Shown here: positions 1 to 7,656 of the stretch, piece after piece
How the letters are laid out: each line of letters begins with the position of its first letter
Numbering within the stretch: the stretch's first letter is position 1
From: Candidatus Merdenecus merdavium
Lineage (GTDB): Bacteria; Bacillota; Clostridia; Lachnospirales; Lachnospiraceae
Reading direction: 5' to 3'
DNA length: 30,326 bases
Assembly: GCA_018715425.1 (NCBI GenBank)
Contig: DVLR01000224.1
Coordinates: 1-30,326 of the forward strand
The notes under the pieces: generated by a model
What the model saw: only the letters and a program-made list of their open reading frames with translations
Database searches by the model: none
Told to the model about the DNA's origin: nothing
Made by a program: the position numbers and the translations under genes

Positions 1-366
1 TTTGTTGTTCTTTTCAATTTGTTTTTTTGGGGTTCTTTGGGGACAATTTTTGCTAACTTCGTCTTCCTATTGATGACACTATTAGCTCTTATTTTAACAA
101 TTATGATCATATATGCATTTCCGCTCATGGCTAGGTATGAAAATACATTGAAAAACACATTAAAAAATTCCTTTGGAATCGCCATGGAAAATAGAGGTTA
201 TACTCTAGCTTTATTAGGAATTCATGGTGTCACCGTGGGACTTTGTTTTTTTCTTTCTCAAATGAGGATTTTCATGATTTTCATCGGATTTGCCTTTATC
301 GCTTACTGTAATTCATTTTTATTTCAGAGAGTTTTTGAAAAGTATGAACGAAAACAGATGAACTGA
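1..366 (+). CDS. DUF624 (YesL-like) membrane protein, C-terminal part
   Basis: This reading frame is open from the first base of the window, so the gene starts outside it; the TTG at 19 is not a credible start. About 121 residues are visible. They hold two or three hydrophobic segments and the stretch YAFPLMARYENTLKNTLKNS, which resembles the part of DUF624/YesL proteins that follows a membrane helix. YesL-like proteins are small integral membrane proteins often found beside carbohydrate ABC transporters; their molecular role is not established. The protein ends in a basic tail (KYERKQMN). A hairpin terminator lies about 170 bases downstream. The family call rests on that motif and the helix pattern; the upstream partner genes cannot be seen. 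Confidence 0.72.
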   Translation, partial: FVVLFNLFFWGSLGTIFANFVFLLMTLLALILTIMIIYAFPLMARYENTLKNTLKNSFGIAMENRGYTLALLGIHGVTVGLCFFLSQMRIFMIFIGFAFIAYCNSFLFQRVFEKYERKQMN

Positions 367-533
367 GTTTTTAATTTTTTATAAATCTTTCTTTTCCCTC
401 CAATGCTAGAATCATGGATTTTTGAATCATAGATTTGATTGAAGAAAACCTTTATTCTTATGTCCATCATGTTCACATGAACCACTCTAAGGAATCCTTA
501 GTCAATTCCATGTTAAAGGTGTATGAAATAGCC

Positions 534-584
534 GACGCCACTACCAATATCATAGATCTACTGGCAATGGCGTCTTATTTTTTT
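534..584 (+). terminator. Rho-independent terminator
   Basis: A 7-bp stem GACGCCA (534-540) / TGGCGTC (568-574) is continued by CCA/TGG inside it and followed by TTATTTTTTT. It reads on the plus strand and would end the DUF624 transcript. The 3' untranslated stretch before it (367-533) is long and weakly coding-like. Confidence 0.7.
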
Positions 585-618
585 ATATCTTGAGTAAGAA
601 ATCCTTCTAAATCTACAA

Positions 619-1428
619 TTATTTCTGATAACCAAACAATTGGTTTAACCATTCTATACTCCATTTCATCCATCGTTGATTATATGGACTCTTTACTCCT
701 ACCTCCTCTGTACAAACAGACATACCATGCCCTCCATGAGGAAAAACATGAAGTTCATAAGGTATCTTTTCCTTTGATAAGGCTCTTGCCATAGCTAAAC
801 TATTTTCTACTGGTACACAATCATCTTCGGATGTGTGCCATAAAAAGACTGGACAAGTATCTTTTGTTACGTGATGATCTAAACCGAAGAATTTATATTC
901 TTCTGTTCCTTTTTTGTTTCCACTTGCATTTTCTATAGATCCTATATGAGCATATTCATCAGCCGTAATAACAGGGTAACTTAAAACCATTGCATTTGGA
1001 TAGAACCCATGGTTCTTACCGTATGCTTTTATAAATGCCTCATTATGAGCCAAGGTACCAAGAGATGCTGCTAAATGGCCTCCTGCCGAAAAGCCACATA
1101 CTGCAATACAGTCAGGATCTACCTTCCACTCTCTAGCGTTTTTTCTAATCTTCTCCACCGTATTGGCAAGTTCCATTAACGGTCTAAAATCACCAGCCTT
1201 TGGTCTGATACTATAACGCAAAATAAATACATGATAACCTGCTGCCATATATTCATAAGCCACAGGCTCCGCCTCTCGCTCCGATACCATCTCGTATCCG
1301 CCACCTGGACAAATAACAATTGCTGGATAACATTTTTTCCTATTCTGCTGTTCCTTAATAATTGTTCTTAAGTAACCTGTGACTTGAGCCTCTTTATGAT
1401 CTAACGGCTGAAACTCTATAACTCTCAT
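619..1428 (-). CDS. alpha/beta hydrolase, esterase (acetyl-xylan-esterase-like)
   Basis: A soluble hydrolase of 269 residues, probably an esterase or deacetylase acting on small or sugar-linked esters. The oxyanion region reads ICPGGGYEMVS (about residues 39-49), the nucleophile elbow is GFSAGG with Ser114, the acid is in HTSEDDCVP (Asp202 or 203), and the histidine is in FPHGGHGMS (His231 or 234). There is no signal peptide, so it acts in the cytoplasm, as expected for enzymes that finish breakdown of imported acetylated sugars. I chose the ATG at 1428: AGGAGG lies 8 bases upstream, and homology to the family begins here. The longer frame to 1464 runs into leftover Rpn sequence. No promoter of its own was found; it may be read through from the Rpn gene. 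The exact substrate is unknown. Confidence 0.82.
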   Translation of the reverse strand: MRVIEFQPLDHKEAQVTGYLRTIIKEQQNRKKCYPAIVICPGGGYEMVSEREAEPVAYEYMAAGYHVFILRYSIRPKAGDFRPLMELANTVEKIRKNAREWKVDPDCIAVCGFSAGGHLAASLGTLAHNEAFIKAYGKNHGFYPNAMVLSYPVITADEYAHIGSIENASGNKKGTEEYKFFGLDHHVTKDTCPVFLWHTSEDDCVPVENSLAMARALSKEKIPYELHVFPHGGHGMSVCTEEVGVKSPYNQRWMKWSIEWLNQLFGYQK

Positions 1429-1445
1429 ATCAAATTCCTCCTCTT

Positions 1446-1563
1446 CTGTACAAAAGATGTTCATTCCAAAGGCTTCGTTGGTATTTTTAATGATCCCAAT
1501 GATGAATCCTTTGATATTACTGTAAACATTACTTTAGTACGACATCTATAAAAAAACATTTCA
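1446..1563 (+). other. 118-bp inserted segment holding a C-terminal gene scrap
   Basis: This segment splits a second copy of part of the Rpn gene. It is flanked on both sides by TCTT, which occurs once at the same place in the intact copy. On the plus strand it reads through to a stop at 1549-1551 and looks like the tail of a protein (GIFNDPNDESFDITVNITLV, then RHL and stop). I do not recognise that protein. No terminal inverted repeats were seen, so the mechanism of entry is not clear. Confidence 0.4.
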
Positions 1564-1643
1564 TCTTTACTGTCTACAAAGAATGTGAGCCATTCCCATA
1601 ACTTTGTGCGTTGGGGCTCAGTTGGTAGCTTTGGTAATTCAAG
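1564..1643 (-). pseudogene. fragment of a second Rpn-family gene
   Basis: These 80 bases match 1994-2073 inside the intact Rpn gene at 78 positions, in the same orientation. They encode LELPKLPTEPQRTKLWEWLT followed by FFV, the same residues as about 161-183 of the intact protein. The frame then runs into unrelated sequence and ends at 1461. A further 21 matching bases (1425-1445 against 1977-1997) lie past the 118-bp insertion, so this is a broken partial duplicate. It cannot make a working nuclease because the N-terminal catalytic part is absent. Confidence 0.7.
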
Positions 1644-1647
1644 CAGA

Positions 1648-2553
1648 TTATATAGTTTCAAGCTCTTCTTTAGATAATCCCGTTACACTTTCAATGATAT
1701 CCATATTTATTCCTTGATCTTTCATTTTTTTTGCAATGTTATATCTCTCTTCTACTCTACCTTCTTTTTTTCCTTCTTCTCTACCTTCTTTTCTACCTTC
1801 TTTTCTTCCTTCTACTCTTCCTTCTTCTCTACCTATTTCAAGTGCTCCTTCATAACGGGAAGCTTCATCTTTCCTTGCTTTTTCTCTTGCTTCTTCTAAT
1901 AATCTCGTTCTTTCATCTTCGCTTAATTCCTTTAAAACTCCTACGGCTTTTTTTATCATCGGATTCTCTTGTGATATCATATCAAATTCCTCCTCTTTAC
2001 TGGCTACAAAGAATGTGAGCCATTCCCATAACTTTGTGCGTTGGGGCTCGGTTGGTAGCTTTGGTAATTCAAGTGTATTTATTTCTACCATGTCTGTAAA
2101 TGTAGAATGTGTTTTCCTATCGTAAAGTTGATATTTATTATGATAAACATCATTTTCCTTAATCAAACAATAGTCTAAAATAATGATACTAATAGACGGA
2201 TTTAATTCCCCATATCTATCCCCTTTTGAAAGTTGCTCTACCACCATTTTAGAATTGTAATATACAACACGTTGCCTCATATGAGGATCCCGTAAAACTT
2301 GTATTTCTACATTGATCCTCTTATGACTCTTCGTATGTAATTTTAAATCTAAAATCCCTAATTTATTGTCAGGTGATTCTGGATGCAAATGGGGATCAAC
2401 GATGGTGATTTCCAGTAGCTCCTCCTTAGGTAAATCTAAAACGGCTTGTAGCAAATCAGATAAAATATCAATGTTTTTACGATCACCAAAGATGAGTTTA
2501 AAAATCAAGTCAGATTTCGGTGATAATAAGGGTTTTTTGTTTTCTTTTTTCAT
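1648..2553 (-). CDS. Rpn family recombination-promoting nuclease / PD-(D/E)XK transposase-like protein
   Basis: A 301-residue protein of the PDDEXK_2 (TIGR01784) group. The N-terminus (KPLLSPKSDLIFKLIFGD) is typical, and the nuclease core is visible as GILDLKL (Asp69) followed by NVEIQV (Glu83, Gln85). Known members cleave DNA and promote RecA-independent recombination; many are lineage-expanded and were once annotated as transposases. The C-terminal third is a charged helix: residues 244-270 are a run of EGR/EGK repeats, where copies usually differ in length. The last 30 residues form a short helical domain. SD-like AAAGG lies upstream of the ATG, and a promoter is visible at 2573-2601. A broken duplicate of its middle lies just downstream, which shows that this locus has been rearranged. 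Confidence 0.85.
   Translation of the reverse strand: MKKENKKPLLSPKSDLIFKLIFGDRKNIDILSDLLQAVLDLPKEELLEITIVDPHLHPESPDNKLGILDLKLHTKSHKRINVEIQVLRDPHMRQRVVYYNSKMVVEQLSKGDRYGELNPSISIIILDYCLIKENDVYHNKYQLYDRKTHSTFTDMVEINTLELPKLPTEPQRTKLWEWLTFFVASKEEEFDMISQENPMIKKAVGVLKELSEDERTRLLEEAREKARKDEASRYEGALEIGREEGRVEGRKEGRKEGREEGKKEGRVEERYNIAKKMKDQGINMDIIESVTGLSKEELETI
1744..1824 (-). repeat. in-gene EGR/EGK repeat tract of the Rpn protein
   Basis: Residues 244-270 of the Rpn protein repeat the triplet unit E-G-R or E-G-K about nine times. On the plus strand the DNA is a pyrimidine-rich tandem tract of CTTCTACTC/CTTCTTTTC-like units. Such tracts expand and contract by slippage, so length may vary among strains. 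Confidence 0.7.
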
Positions 2554-2572
2554 ACACTTTTACCTTTCCTTT

Positions 2573-2601
2573 ATTATATCATTTTATGGTATCTTTTTGA
2601 A
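2573..2601 (-). promoter_or_regulatory. promoter of the Rpn gene
   Basis: On the minus strand TTCAAA (2596-2601) and TATAAT (2573-2578) are 17 bases apart. The -10 is perfect and the -35 matches the sigma-A consensus at 4 of 6. Transcription would start about 10 bases upstream of the AAAGGAAAGG ribosome site. Confidence 0.55.
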
Positions 2602-2984
2602 CGGATTTACTCTAAATGAATGATGATTCGTCCATTTCTCTGTATTTCTCCATCCTATTTCTCTACTTTCAGAATCCCTATATACTTTAAGTAACCTTTC
2701 TTATATAATACAATATATTTATTGTTTTTGCAATATTATTTAATGCATTTGTTTGTTTCCTCCATCCATGCCATTACTGACACCAACTTGTGGTTGGCTA
2801 CACTTGGCGGTAAATACCCGTGGCTAGACTTTCACTAGCTAGATTCGTGCCATGTCTAACACACATATTAAAACACTGTAAAAGTTATGATTACTCTTAC
2901 AATAAGTCTTTCAATTTCTTTGCGATCTCATTTATCCTATTTTTAAATAAATCTATCACCTACTTTTTTTCCTTACATCCTGTG
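2602..2984. other. gene-poor stretch, possible decayed element around 2770-2870
   Basis: I see no credible gene here. Most of it is AT-rich and pyrimidine-biased. The part at about 2770-2870 is clearly richer in G+C than its surroundings and can fold: CCAAC/GTTGG hairpin near 2783-2798, and repeated GGCTA/CTAGC words from 2796 to 2851. It may be the scar of a mobile element or a structured RNA. I could not assign it to a known family. Confidence 0.3.
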
Positions 2985-3149
2985 CTAAACTAAAAAAAGA
3001 GCTTGTAGAAGATCTTTTTCATCATCTCCTAAAGCTGAATAGTAGGTTCCATAGACTTGGTAAATATCAAGATTGTTATACACTAAGGTATTATAGATTT
3101 TCTTAACATTAAAACCATATTTAAAAATATCTTCTTCCATTCTTTCCAT
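2985..3149 (-). pseudogene. 54-codon coding remnant of unknown family
   Basis: The minus strand reads 54 residues with protein-like composition (for example YGFNVKKIYNTLVYNNLDIY, then QVYGTYYSAL). In-frame TGA TGA codons lie just upstream at 3171-3176. In another frame, ATG ATG at 3173-3178 starts a short peptide that ends soon after, as after a frameshift. There is no ribosome site before the ATG at 3149. I read it as the C-terminal remains of a larger gene; I do not recognise the family. It could also be a very small real gene. Confidence 0.35.
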
Positions 3150-3300
3150 TTGATGATTGTATTTTTTCTTTCATCATGTTAGCATAACTTTGATGAACAA
3201 ATAAATACGAAAGTTTATTGCATAGGATTAAGTAAAATACTTTTAGAATCTATAAGATTTTTCTCGTAGAAATATTATATTAAGAAAGAAGGTTTAACAT

Positions 3301-4329
3301 ATGAAACAACAAGTTGATGATATCATTCGTATCTTTGGAGAGCTCGCTAATATCCCTAGCCCAACAGGCTATACTCATCAAGCCATTGCTTATGTGGAAG
3401 ATATGGTAAAAAATTTAGGATATCCATTTAGTAAAAACCAAAAAGGTGGTTTCATTATTGAAGTTCCTGGTGCTACTAAAGAATGCTTAGGTCTAAGTGC
3501 TCATATTGATACTCTAGGTGCTATGGTTCGATCTATTACACCAAGGGGAACATTAACTCTTGTACCTGTAGGTGGTTTTATGATGGAAAGTATTGAAGGA
3601 GCTTATTGCCAGCTCCATACAAGGACTGGTAAAACGTTTACTGGTACCATCCTTACTACTATGCCTTCTGTTCATACTTATGATGACTCCAGAACACAGG
3701 AACGTATACCAAAAAATATGGAAATTCGTATCGATGAAGAAGTTAGAAACAAAGAAGATGTCATGGCTCTAGATATTTCACCAGGAGATTTTATTAGCTT
3801 TGATCCTTGTTTTTCTTATACCAAAAGTGGTTTTATAAAATCAAGACATATTGATGATAAAGCCTCTGTTGCAATCTTATTAGGACTTTTAAAAGAAATG
3901 AAAGAGAAATCCTTTGTACCTTATAAATCCTTAAAAATAGTTATTAGTAACTACGAAGAAGTAGGTCATGGTTCTTCTTATCTTCCTCATGATATTACAG
4001 AATTTTTAGCTATAGATATGGGCGCTATTGGAGATGATTTAAGTGGAGACGAATATAAGGTTTCTATCTGTGCTCTTGATTCTAGTGGTCCATATGATTA
4101 TGATATGACCAATAAACTAATCGCAATTGCAAAAGAAAAGAACTTAGACTATGCCGTTGATATCTTCCCTCATTATGGCTCTGATGTTTCTGCTGCTCTT
4201 AGGGGTGGCAATAATATGAAAGGTGCCTTGATTGGACAAGGTGTACATGCATCTCATGGTATGGAAAGAACTCATCGAAAAGGAATTGAAAATACCTATG
4301 AGCTTTTAAAAGGATATATCGGATTTTAA
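3301..4329 (+). CDS. M42 family metallopeptidase (glutamyl/leucyl aminopeptidase type)
   Basis: A 342-residue cytoplasmic, two-metal aminopeptidase that would trim N-terminal residues from short peptides, usually as a large tetrahedral (12-subunit) complex. The M42 landmarks are present: SAHIDTLG (His68, Asp70), SRHIDDKAS (bridging Asp185), NYEEVG (catalytic Glu219 and metal-binding Glu220), DMG (Asp239), and HASHGMERTH near the C-terminus (His319 as the likely last ligand). Length is normal for the family. AGAAGG lies about 8 bases before the ATG. It stands alone on the plus strand, convergent with the amidohydrolase gene, and is followed by a strong terminator. Which amino acid it prefers cannot be told from sequence. 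Confidence 0.9.
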   Translation: MKQQVDDIIRIFGELANIPSPTGYTHQAIAYVEDMVKNLGYPFSKNQKGGFIIEVPGATKECLGLSAHIDTLGAMVRSITPRGTLTLVPVGGFMMESIEGAYCQLHTRTGKTFTGTILTTMPSVHTYDDSRTQERIPKNMEIRIDEEVRNKEDVMALDISPGDFISFDPCFSYTKSGFIKSRHIDDKASVAILLGLLKEMKEKSFVPYKSLKIVISNYEEVGHGSSYLPHDITEFLAIDMGAIGDDLSGDEYKVSICALDSSGPYDYDMTNKLIAIAKEKNLDYAVDIFPHYGSDVSAALRGGNNMKGALIGQGVHASHGMERTHRKGIENTYELLKGYIGF

Positions 4330-4356
4330 AAAAGACCTTTGATAAGATGCACAAAT

Positions 4357-4396
4357 AGAACTAGGAGATACCTTAAGATATCTCCTAGTTCTTTTT
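4357..4396 (+). terminator. Rho-independent terminator after the M42 gene
   Basis: A perfect 14-bp stem (4357-4370 with 4379-4392, core ACTAGGAGATA) has an 8-base loop and is followed by TTTTT on the plus strand. It lies between convergent genes; in the minus direction the T-run is too weak to be sure. Confidence 0.85.
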
Positions 4397-4423
4397 GTAT
4401 GGTAATTCTTTTAACTTTAAACA

Positions 4424-5635
4424 TTAATAAAATTTTCCACTAACTTGCTTCCCTTTAAAAAATACTACACGTTCTTCACAAACTCTTCCAATTAAATGAG
4501 CGCTGCTTTCAGACTTCGTAAATAAGAAATCTGCTGGATCTCCCACTTTAGGCCATACTTGCCTGTCTGATTCATCTAAAGGTGTCACTCCCTTGGTAAT
4601 AAGCCCTAAGGCCTTGGACAAGGAAACTTCATCCGTCATGGAAAAAACCTCTGCCGCCCTACTTGCTCTTTCAACCAAATCTCCCGTCCCAAAAGGACTC
4701 CAGTGGTCATTAATATTATCATTTATTACATGTACTTTTACTCCATGTTTTAGAAGATCTGGAATAGGAAGGGCTTTTATATCAATAGGAACGGTGGTAT
4801 TAATAGCAATGCCAGCTGTTTTAAGTCCATGGAGTACAGTATCCAACTGTGTTCCTTCAATATCTGCTAGAGAAAAAGCATGGCTTATCTGTACCTTACC
4901 TTCCATTTTCTCTGCTAAGGTATAATCTATAATACGATTGATTTGGAATATCCCTAAACTTCCACCATCGTGAAGATGAATATCAATTTCCTTATTATAC
5001 TTCTTGGCTAGACGGAAAGTTGTTGTTAAGGATTTTTCAATATCTTGATCAATGCTAGCTGGATCTAATCCCCCTAAAACTCCAACTCCATCTACTTCTA
5101 AAGCTTTGCTTAATAGCCCTAGTTTCTCTGTAGCTAAAGTTCCATGTTGTGGAAAAACCACTAGCTCATAATCTAACTTATGGCGATTCTTTTCCAATAC
5201 CTCTTGAATCAGATATAGATACTTTAATTCACTAACTGGGTCAACATTTACTTGTACCCTTAAAAAGGTTGCACCTTTTCCAGTAATTAAATCAATCAAT
5301 GCCTGTGCTTTTTTAGGTGTATCTTTTAGGAAGTCTATTAAAAATCCCTCTTCCTCTTTGATTCTATCTGCGACGCCGTTCATTGGGACTACGGCATGCC
5401 ATGCCCCACCATAATGCCCTTTATCTAAATGAATATGTTGGTCCTTTAAAGATGGTAATGCTAAATAGTTCCTAGCATCCACTACTTCTGATACATTCTC
5501 TGGTAGTTGCTCTGTAATCTCCTGAATCAAACCATTCTCTACTAAAATAGAAAATGGTTTTGTAATCGTTACTTTATCTCCCTTTGAAGTGACTTGTCTT
5601 CCCGTTTCTAAACGTACATTTTTAATCCAGCCCAT
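4424..5635 (-). CDS. amidohydrolase, cytosine-deaminase-like
   Basis: A 403-residue metal-dependent hydrolase of the amidohydrolase superfamily, closest in layout to CodA-type deaminases. Residues 1-55 form the N-terminal half of the beta-sandwich. Metal ligands expected in the barrel are QHIHLDK (His67, His69), DIHLHDGG (His220), SHAF (His252) and NDNINDHW (Asp306). Two active-site positions differ from E. coli CodA: Glu217 appears as Asp223 and Asp314 as Asn307, so the substrate is probably not cytosine itself but a related cyclic amide, N-heterocycle or hydantoin-like compound. AGGAGG lies 4 bases before the ATG. It sits 58 bases downstream of the acetyltransferase gene and is probably co-transcribed with it. 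Confidence 0.78.
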   Translation of the reverse strand: MGWIKNVRLETGRQVTSKGDKVTITKPFSILVENGLIQEITEQLPENVSEVVDARNYLALPSLKDQHIHLDKGHYGGAWHAVVPMNGVADRIKEEEGFLIDFLKDTPKKAQALIDLITGKGATFLRVQVNVDPVSELKYLYLIQEVLEKNRHKLDYELVVFPQHGTLATEKLGLLSKALEVDGVGVLGGLDPASIDQDIEKSLTTTFRLAKKYNKEIDIHLHDGGSLGIFQINRIIDYTLAEKMEGKVQISHAFSLADIEGTQLDTVLHGLKTAGIAINTTVPIDIKALPIPDLLKHGVKVHVINDNINDHWSPFGTGDLVERASRAAEVFSMTDEVSLSKALGLITKGVTPLDESDRQVWPKVGDPADFLFTKSESSAHLIGRVCEERVVFFKGKQVSGKFY

Positions 5636-5693
5636 AAATCCTCCTCTTGTATAGTAATTGTTTTATTTATATGGTATATCTCTATTACTACTC

Positions 5694-6302
5694 TTAAATT
5701 TCTATATCTATTTTTCTATCTCTATAGTAATATTTTTGATCATGTTCACCAATAGAACGCAAAACCTTACAGGGATTCCCTACTGCTACAACGTTTGCTG
5801 GAATATCCTTTGTTACAATACTGCCAGCTCCAATAACCGTATTATCTCCTATGGTTACACCTGGTAAGACCACTACTCCAGCTCCGATCCATACATTATT
5901 ACCGATTTTTACTGGTAAATTAAACTGTAAAGCTTTTAATCTTAAGGATGGTAAAACTGGATGACCTGCTGTTGCTATGGTTACATTTGGTCCAAACATC
6001 ACGTGATCTCCAACCATAATGTCAGTATCATCTACCAACGTTAAGTTGAAATTTGCATATACTCCTTTTCCAAAATATACGTTACGTCCACCCCAGTTTG
6101 AATGTAAGGGTGGTTCTATGTAGCATCCTTCGCCGATCTTCCCAAACATCTCTTTTAATAATGTTGTTCTTTTCTGAGATTCAGATGGTCTTGTTGCATT
6201 ATAATCATAGAGTAGTTCTAAGCATTTTGTCTGTTCTTCAACAATACTTCCTTCACCAGGATCGTAAATGAGTCCTTTTTTCATTCTCTCTTGCATATCC
6301 AT
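5694..6302 (-). CDS. sugar O-acetyltransferase (maltose/galactoside type)
   Basis: A 202-residue left-handed beta-helix enzyme that transfers acetyl from acetyl-CoA to a sugar hydroxyl (Maa/LacA/NodL family). Residues 1-50 form the Maa N-terminal helical cap; hexapeptide repeats follow (VGDHVMFGPNVTIAT, then IGNNVWIGAGVVVLPGVTIG). The catalytic histidine is His114 in TAGHP. The C-terminal VVAVGNPCKVLR is typical. I chose the ATG at 6302 because GAGG sits 6 bases upstream; the ATG at 6329 has no ribosome site. A likely promoter lies at 6409-6436, so this gene leads a pair with the amidohydrolase. True acceptor unknown; these enzymes are often promiscuous detoxifiers. Confidence 0.88.
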   Translation of the reverse strand: MDMQERMKKGLIYDPGEGSIVEEQTKCLELLYDYNATRPSESQKRTTLLKEMFGKIGEGCYIEPPLHSNWGGRNVYFGKGVYANFNLTLVDDTDIMVGDHVMFGPNVTIATAGHPVLPSLRLKALQFNLPVKIGNNVWIGAGVVVLPGVTIGDNTVIGAGSIVTKDIPANVVAVGNPCKVLRSIGEHDQKYYYRDRKIDIEI

Positions 6303-6408
6303 AGTTATCCTCTTTTCTTTCTTGTTCATATAATCAGGTTAACTAGTGCATGAATAGGATGATCATACCAATCTAATTTTCCCTTATGATAAACAGTCTA
6401 TACTTTGC

Positions 6409-6436
6409 ATTATATCGTATTTATCTAGGAATGCAA
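6409..6436 (-). promoter_or_regulatory. probable promoter of the acetyltransferase-amidohydrolase pair
   Basis: On the minus strand TTGCAT (6431-6436) and a perfect TATAAT (6409-6414) are 16 bases apart. The -35 matches the consensus only at TTG. No terminator was found between the lipoprotein gene upstream and this point, so read-through is also possible. Confidence 0.45.
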
Positions 6437-6446
6437 CTATAAGTCT

Positions 6447-7607
6447 TTATCCGATCATCTGAGATATTTGTTCCTCTGATAAATCATACTGGAAGAAATG
6501 GCTATAGAAATAAGCAATTTTTTCTGATAACATATCTTCCGTCACTAAGTCTGGATATATTTTGTTTGCTGCCCAGAGTACTGTTAATGGCTGCTCCACC
6601 GTTCTATTGCCCCAAACATGAGCAACTGTTGGAACACTATAAATTTTTTCTTCTTTTACCGCGGTTATTTCTGCTAATTTAGAATCACTCTTAATTTCTT
6701 CCATAGCAGCTTGATCCATTACAAACATAACTTCTGGATTCCAAAGCAAAAGATCTTCGATTGTATATTCATAACTATCTCCACTTGTTCTTCCATCATC
6801 TGTTACGCTGATTCCTCCTGCTGCAGCAATCCACCATTCAGCAATCACGTGAGGCTGATTAAATTTTTCAATATTTCCATAGATAACTTTTTTCTTATCT
6901 CCTTCCTCTAAGTCCTTTGTAAGTTCTTCAACACTTGCCACTGTTTCATCAAAAAATTTGATATAATCTTCTGCTATATCTTGTTTACCCAATGCATCTC
7001 CCATTAGAGTTACAGCTGTTTTTACATCTTCCGTTTGTTTCCATTCAAAATAAACCACATTTAAACCACTTGATTCTAATGGTTCAATAAGATCCTTACT
7101 CATAACGAGACATAAGTCTGGTTTGACTTTTAAGACTTCTTCAATTAAAATCTCTCCATCTGCATTTTGAAATAATGGCGCATCTTTTATTTGAGGCGCA
7201 AATTCATACTGCATCTTCCACTTATCTGATTTAGTAAAATTAGCAGTCATTTGATTACAGATTTTATCTCCTTCACCCATAAGTTCCACAAAGGCATTGA
7301 TTACACCAATGGAACCAAAAGTTGCGATGGATTCAATATTTTCTGGTAATGTTACTTCCCTTCCATTCATATCTGTAACCGTCACCGTACCATCTGATAC
7401 AATTTGTGCATTATGGGATTCACTGCTATCTGTTTCTTCTTTTGCAGTCTCGGCTTCCTTCGTTTCTTCCTTGCTTTCTGACTCTACTTGATGTTCTGTT
7501 TGTATTCCTTGAGTCTCTTTTCCATTATCAGCCTTTGGAGAACATGCCCCAAATACTGATGTTGCTGTCATTGCTAACACGAATAATAATACTACTTTCT
7601 TTTTCAT
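6447..7607 (-). CDS. ABC importer substrate-binding lipoprotein (BtuF/FhuD/MolA type)
   Basis: The extracellular binding protein of the importer encoded just upstream. A basic N-terminus and hydrophobic segment lead to the lipobox-like SVFGAC, so Cys would be lipidated after cleavage. A Glu/Ser/Thr-rich linker (about residues 25-65) tethers the class III binding fold, which starts near VTVTDMNGREVTLPENIESI. Family members bind iron-siderophores, haem, cobalamin, or, as in Haemophilus MolA, molybdate and tungstate. The neighbours here favour an oxyanion or metal chelate. GGAG is 3 bases before the ATG at 7610 but 6 before the ATG at 7607, so I chose 7607. It is the last gene of the five-gene operon, 49 bases after the ATPase gene. 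Confidence 0.85.
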   Translation of the reverse strand: MKKKVVLLFVLAMTATSVFGACSPKADNGKETQGIQTEHQVESESKEETKEAETAKEETDSSESHNAQIVSDGTVTVTDMNGREVTLPENIESIATFGSIGVINAFVELMGEGDKICNQMTANFTKSDKWKMQYEFAPQIKDAPLFQNADGEILIEEVLKVKPDLCLVMSKDLIEPLESSGLNVVYFEWKQTEDVKTAVTLMGDALGKQDIAEDYIKFFDETVASVEELTKDLEEGDKKKVIYGNIEKFNQPHVIAEWWIAAAGGISVTDDGRTSGDSYEYTIEDLLLWNPEVMFVMDQAAMEEIKSDSKLAEITAVKEEKIYSVPTVAHVWGNRTVEQPLTVLWAANKIYPDLVTEDMLSEKIAYFYSHFFQYDLSEEQISQMIG

Positions 7608-7656
7608 CATAATCTCCTTTTTCTAAACTATTTAAAATCATTCTAATATCCAATGA

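Noticed and set aside
1446..1563. Insertion sequence or MITE with terminal inverted repeats
   Set aside because: The TCTT flanks fit a target duplication, but the two ends of the insert are not complementary.
1744..1824. CRISPR-like or intergenic tandem repeat
   Set aside because: It is a coding repeat within the Rpn gene with no spacers.
1714..2018. Plus-strand frames rich in Phe, Leu and Ser opposite the Rpn gene
   Set aside because: They are the complement of the EGR/EGK repeat tract and adjacent coding sequence; no ribosome site and no independent support.
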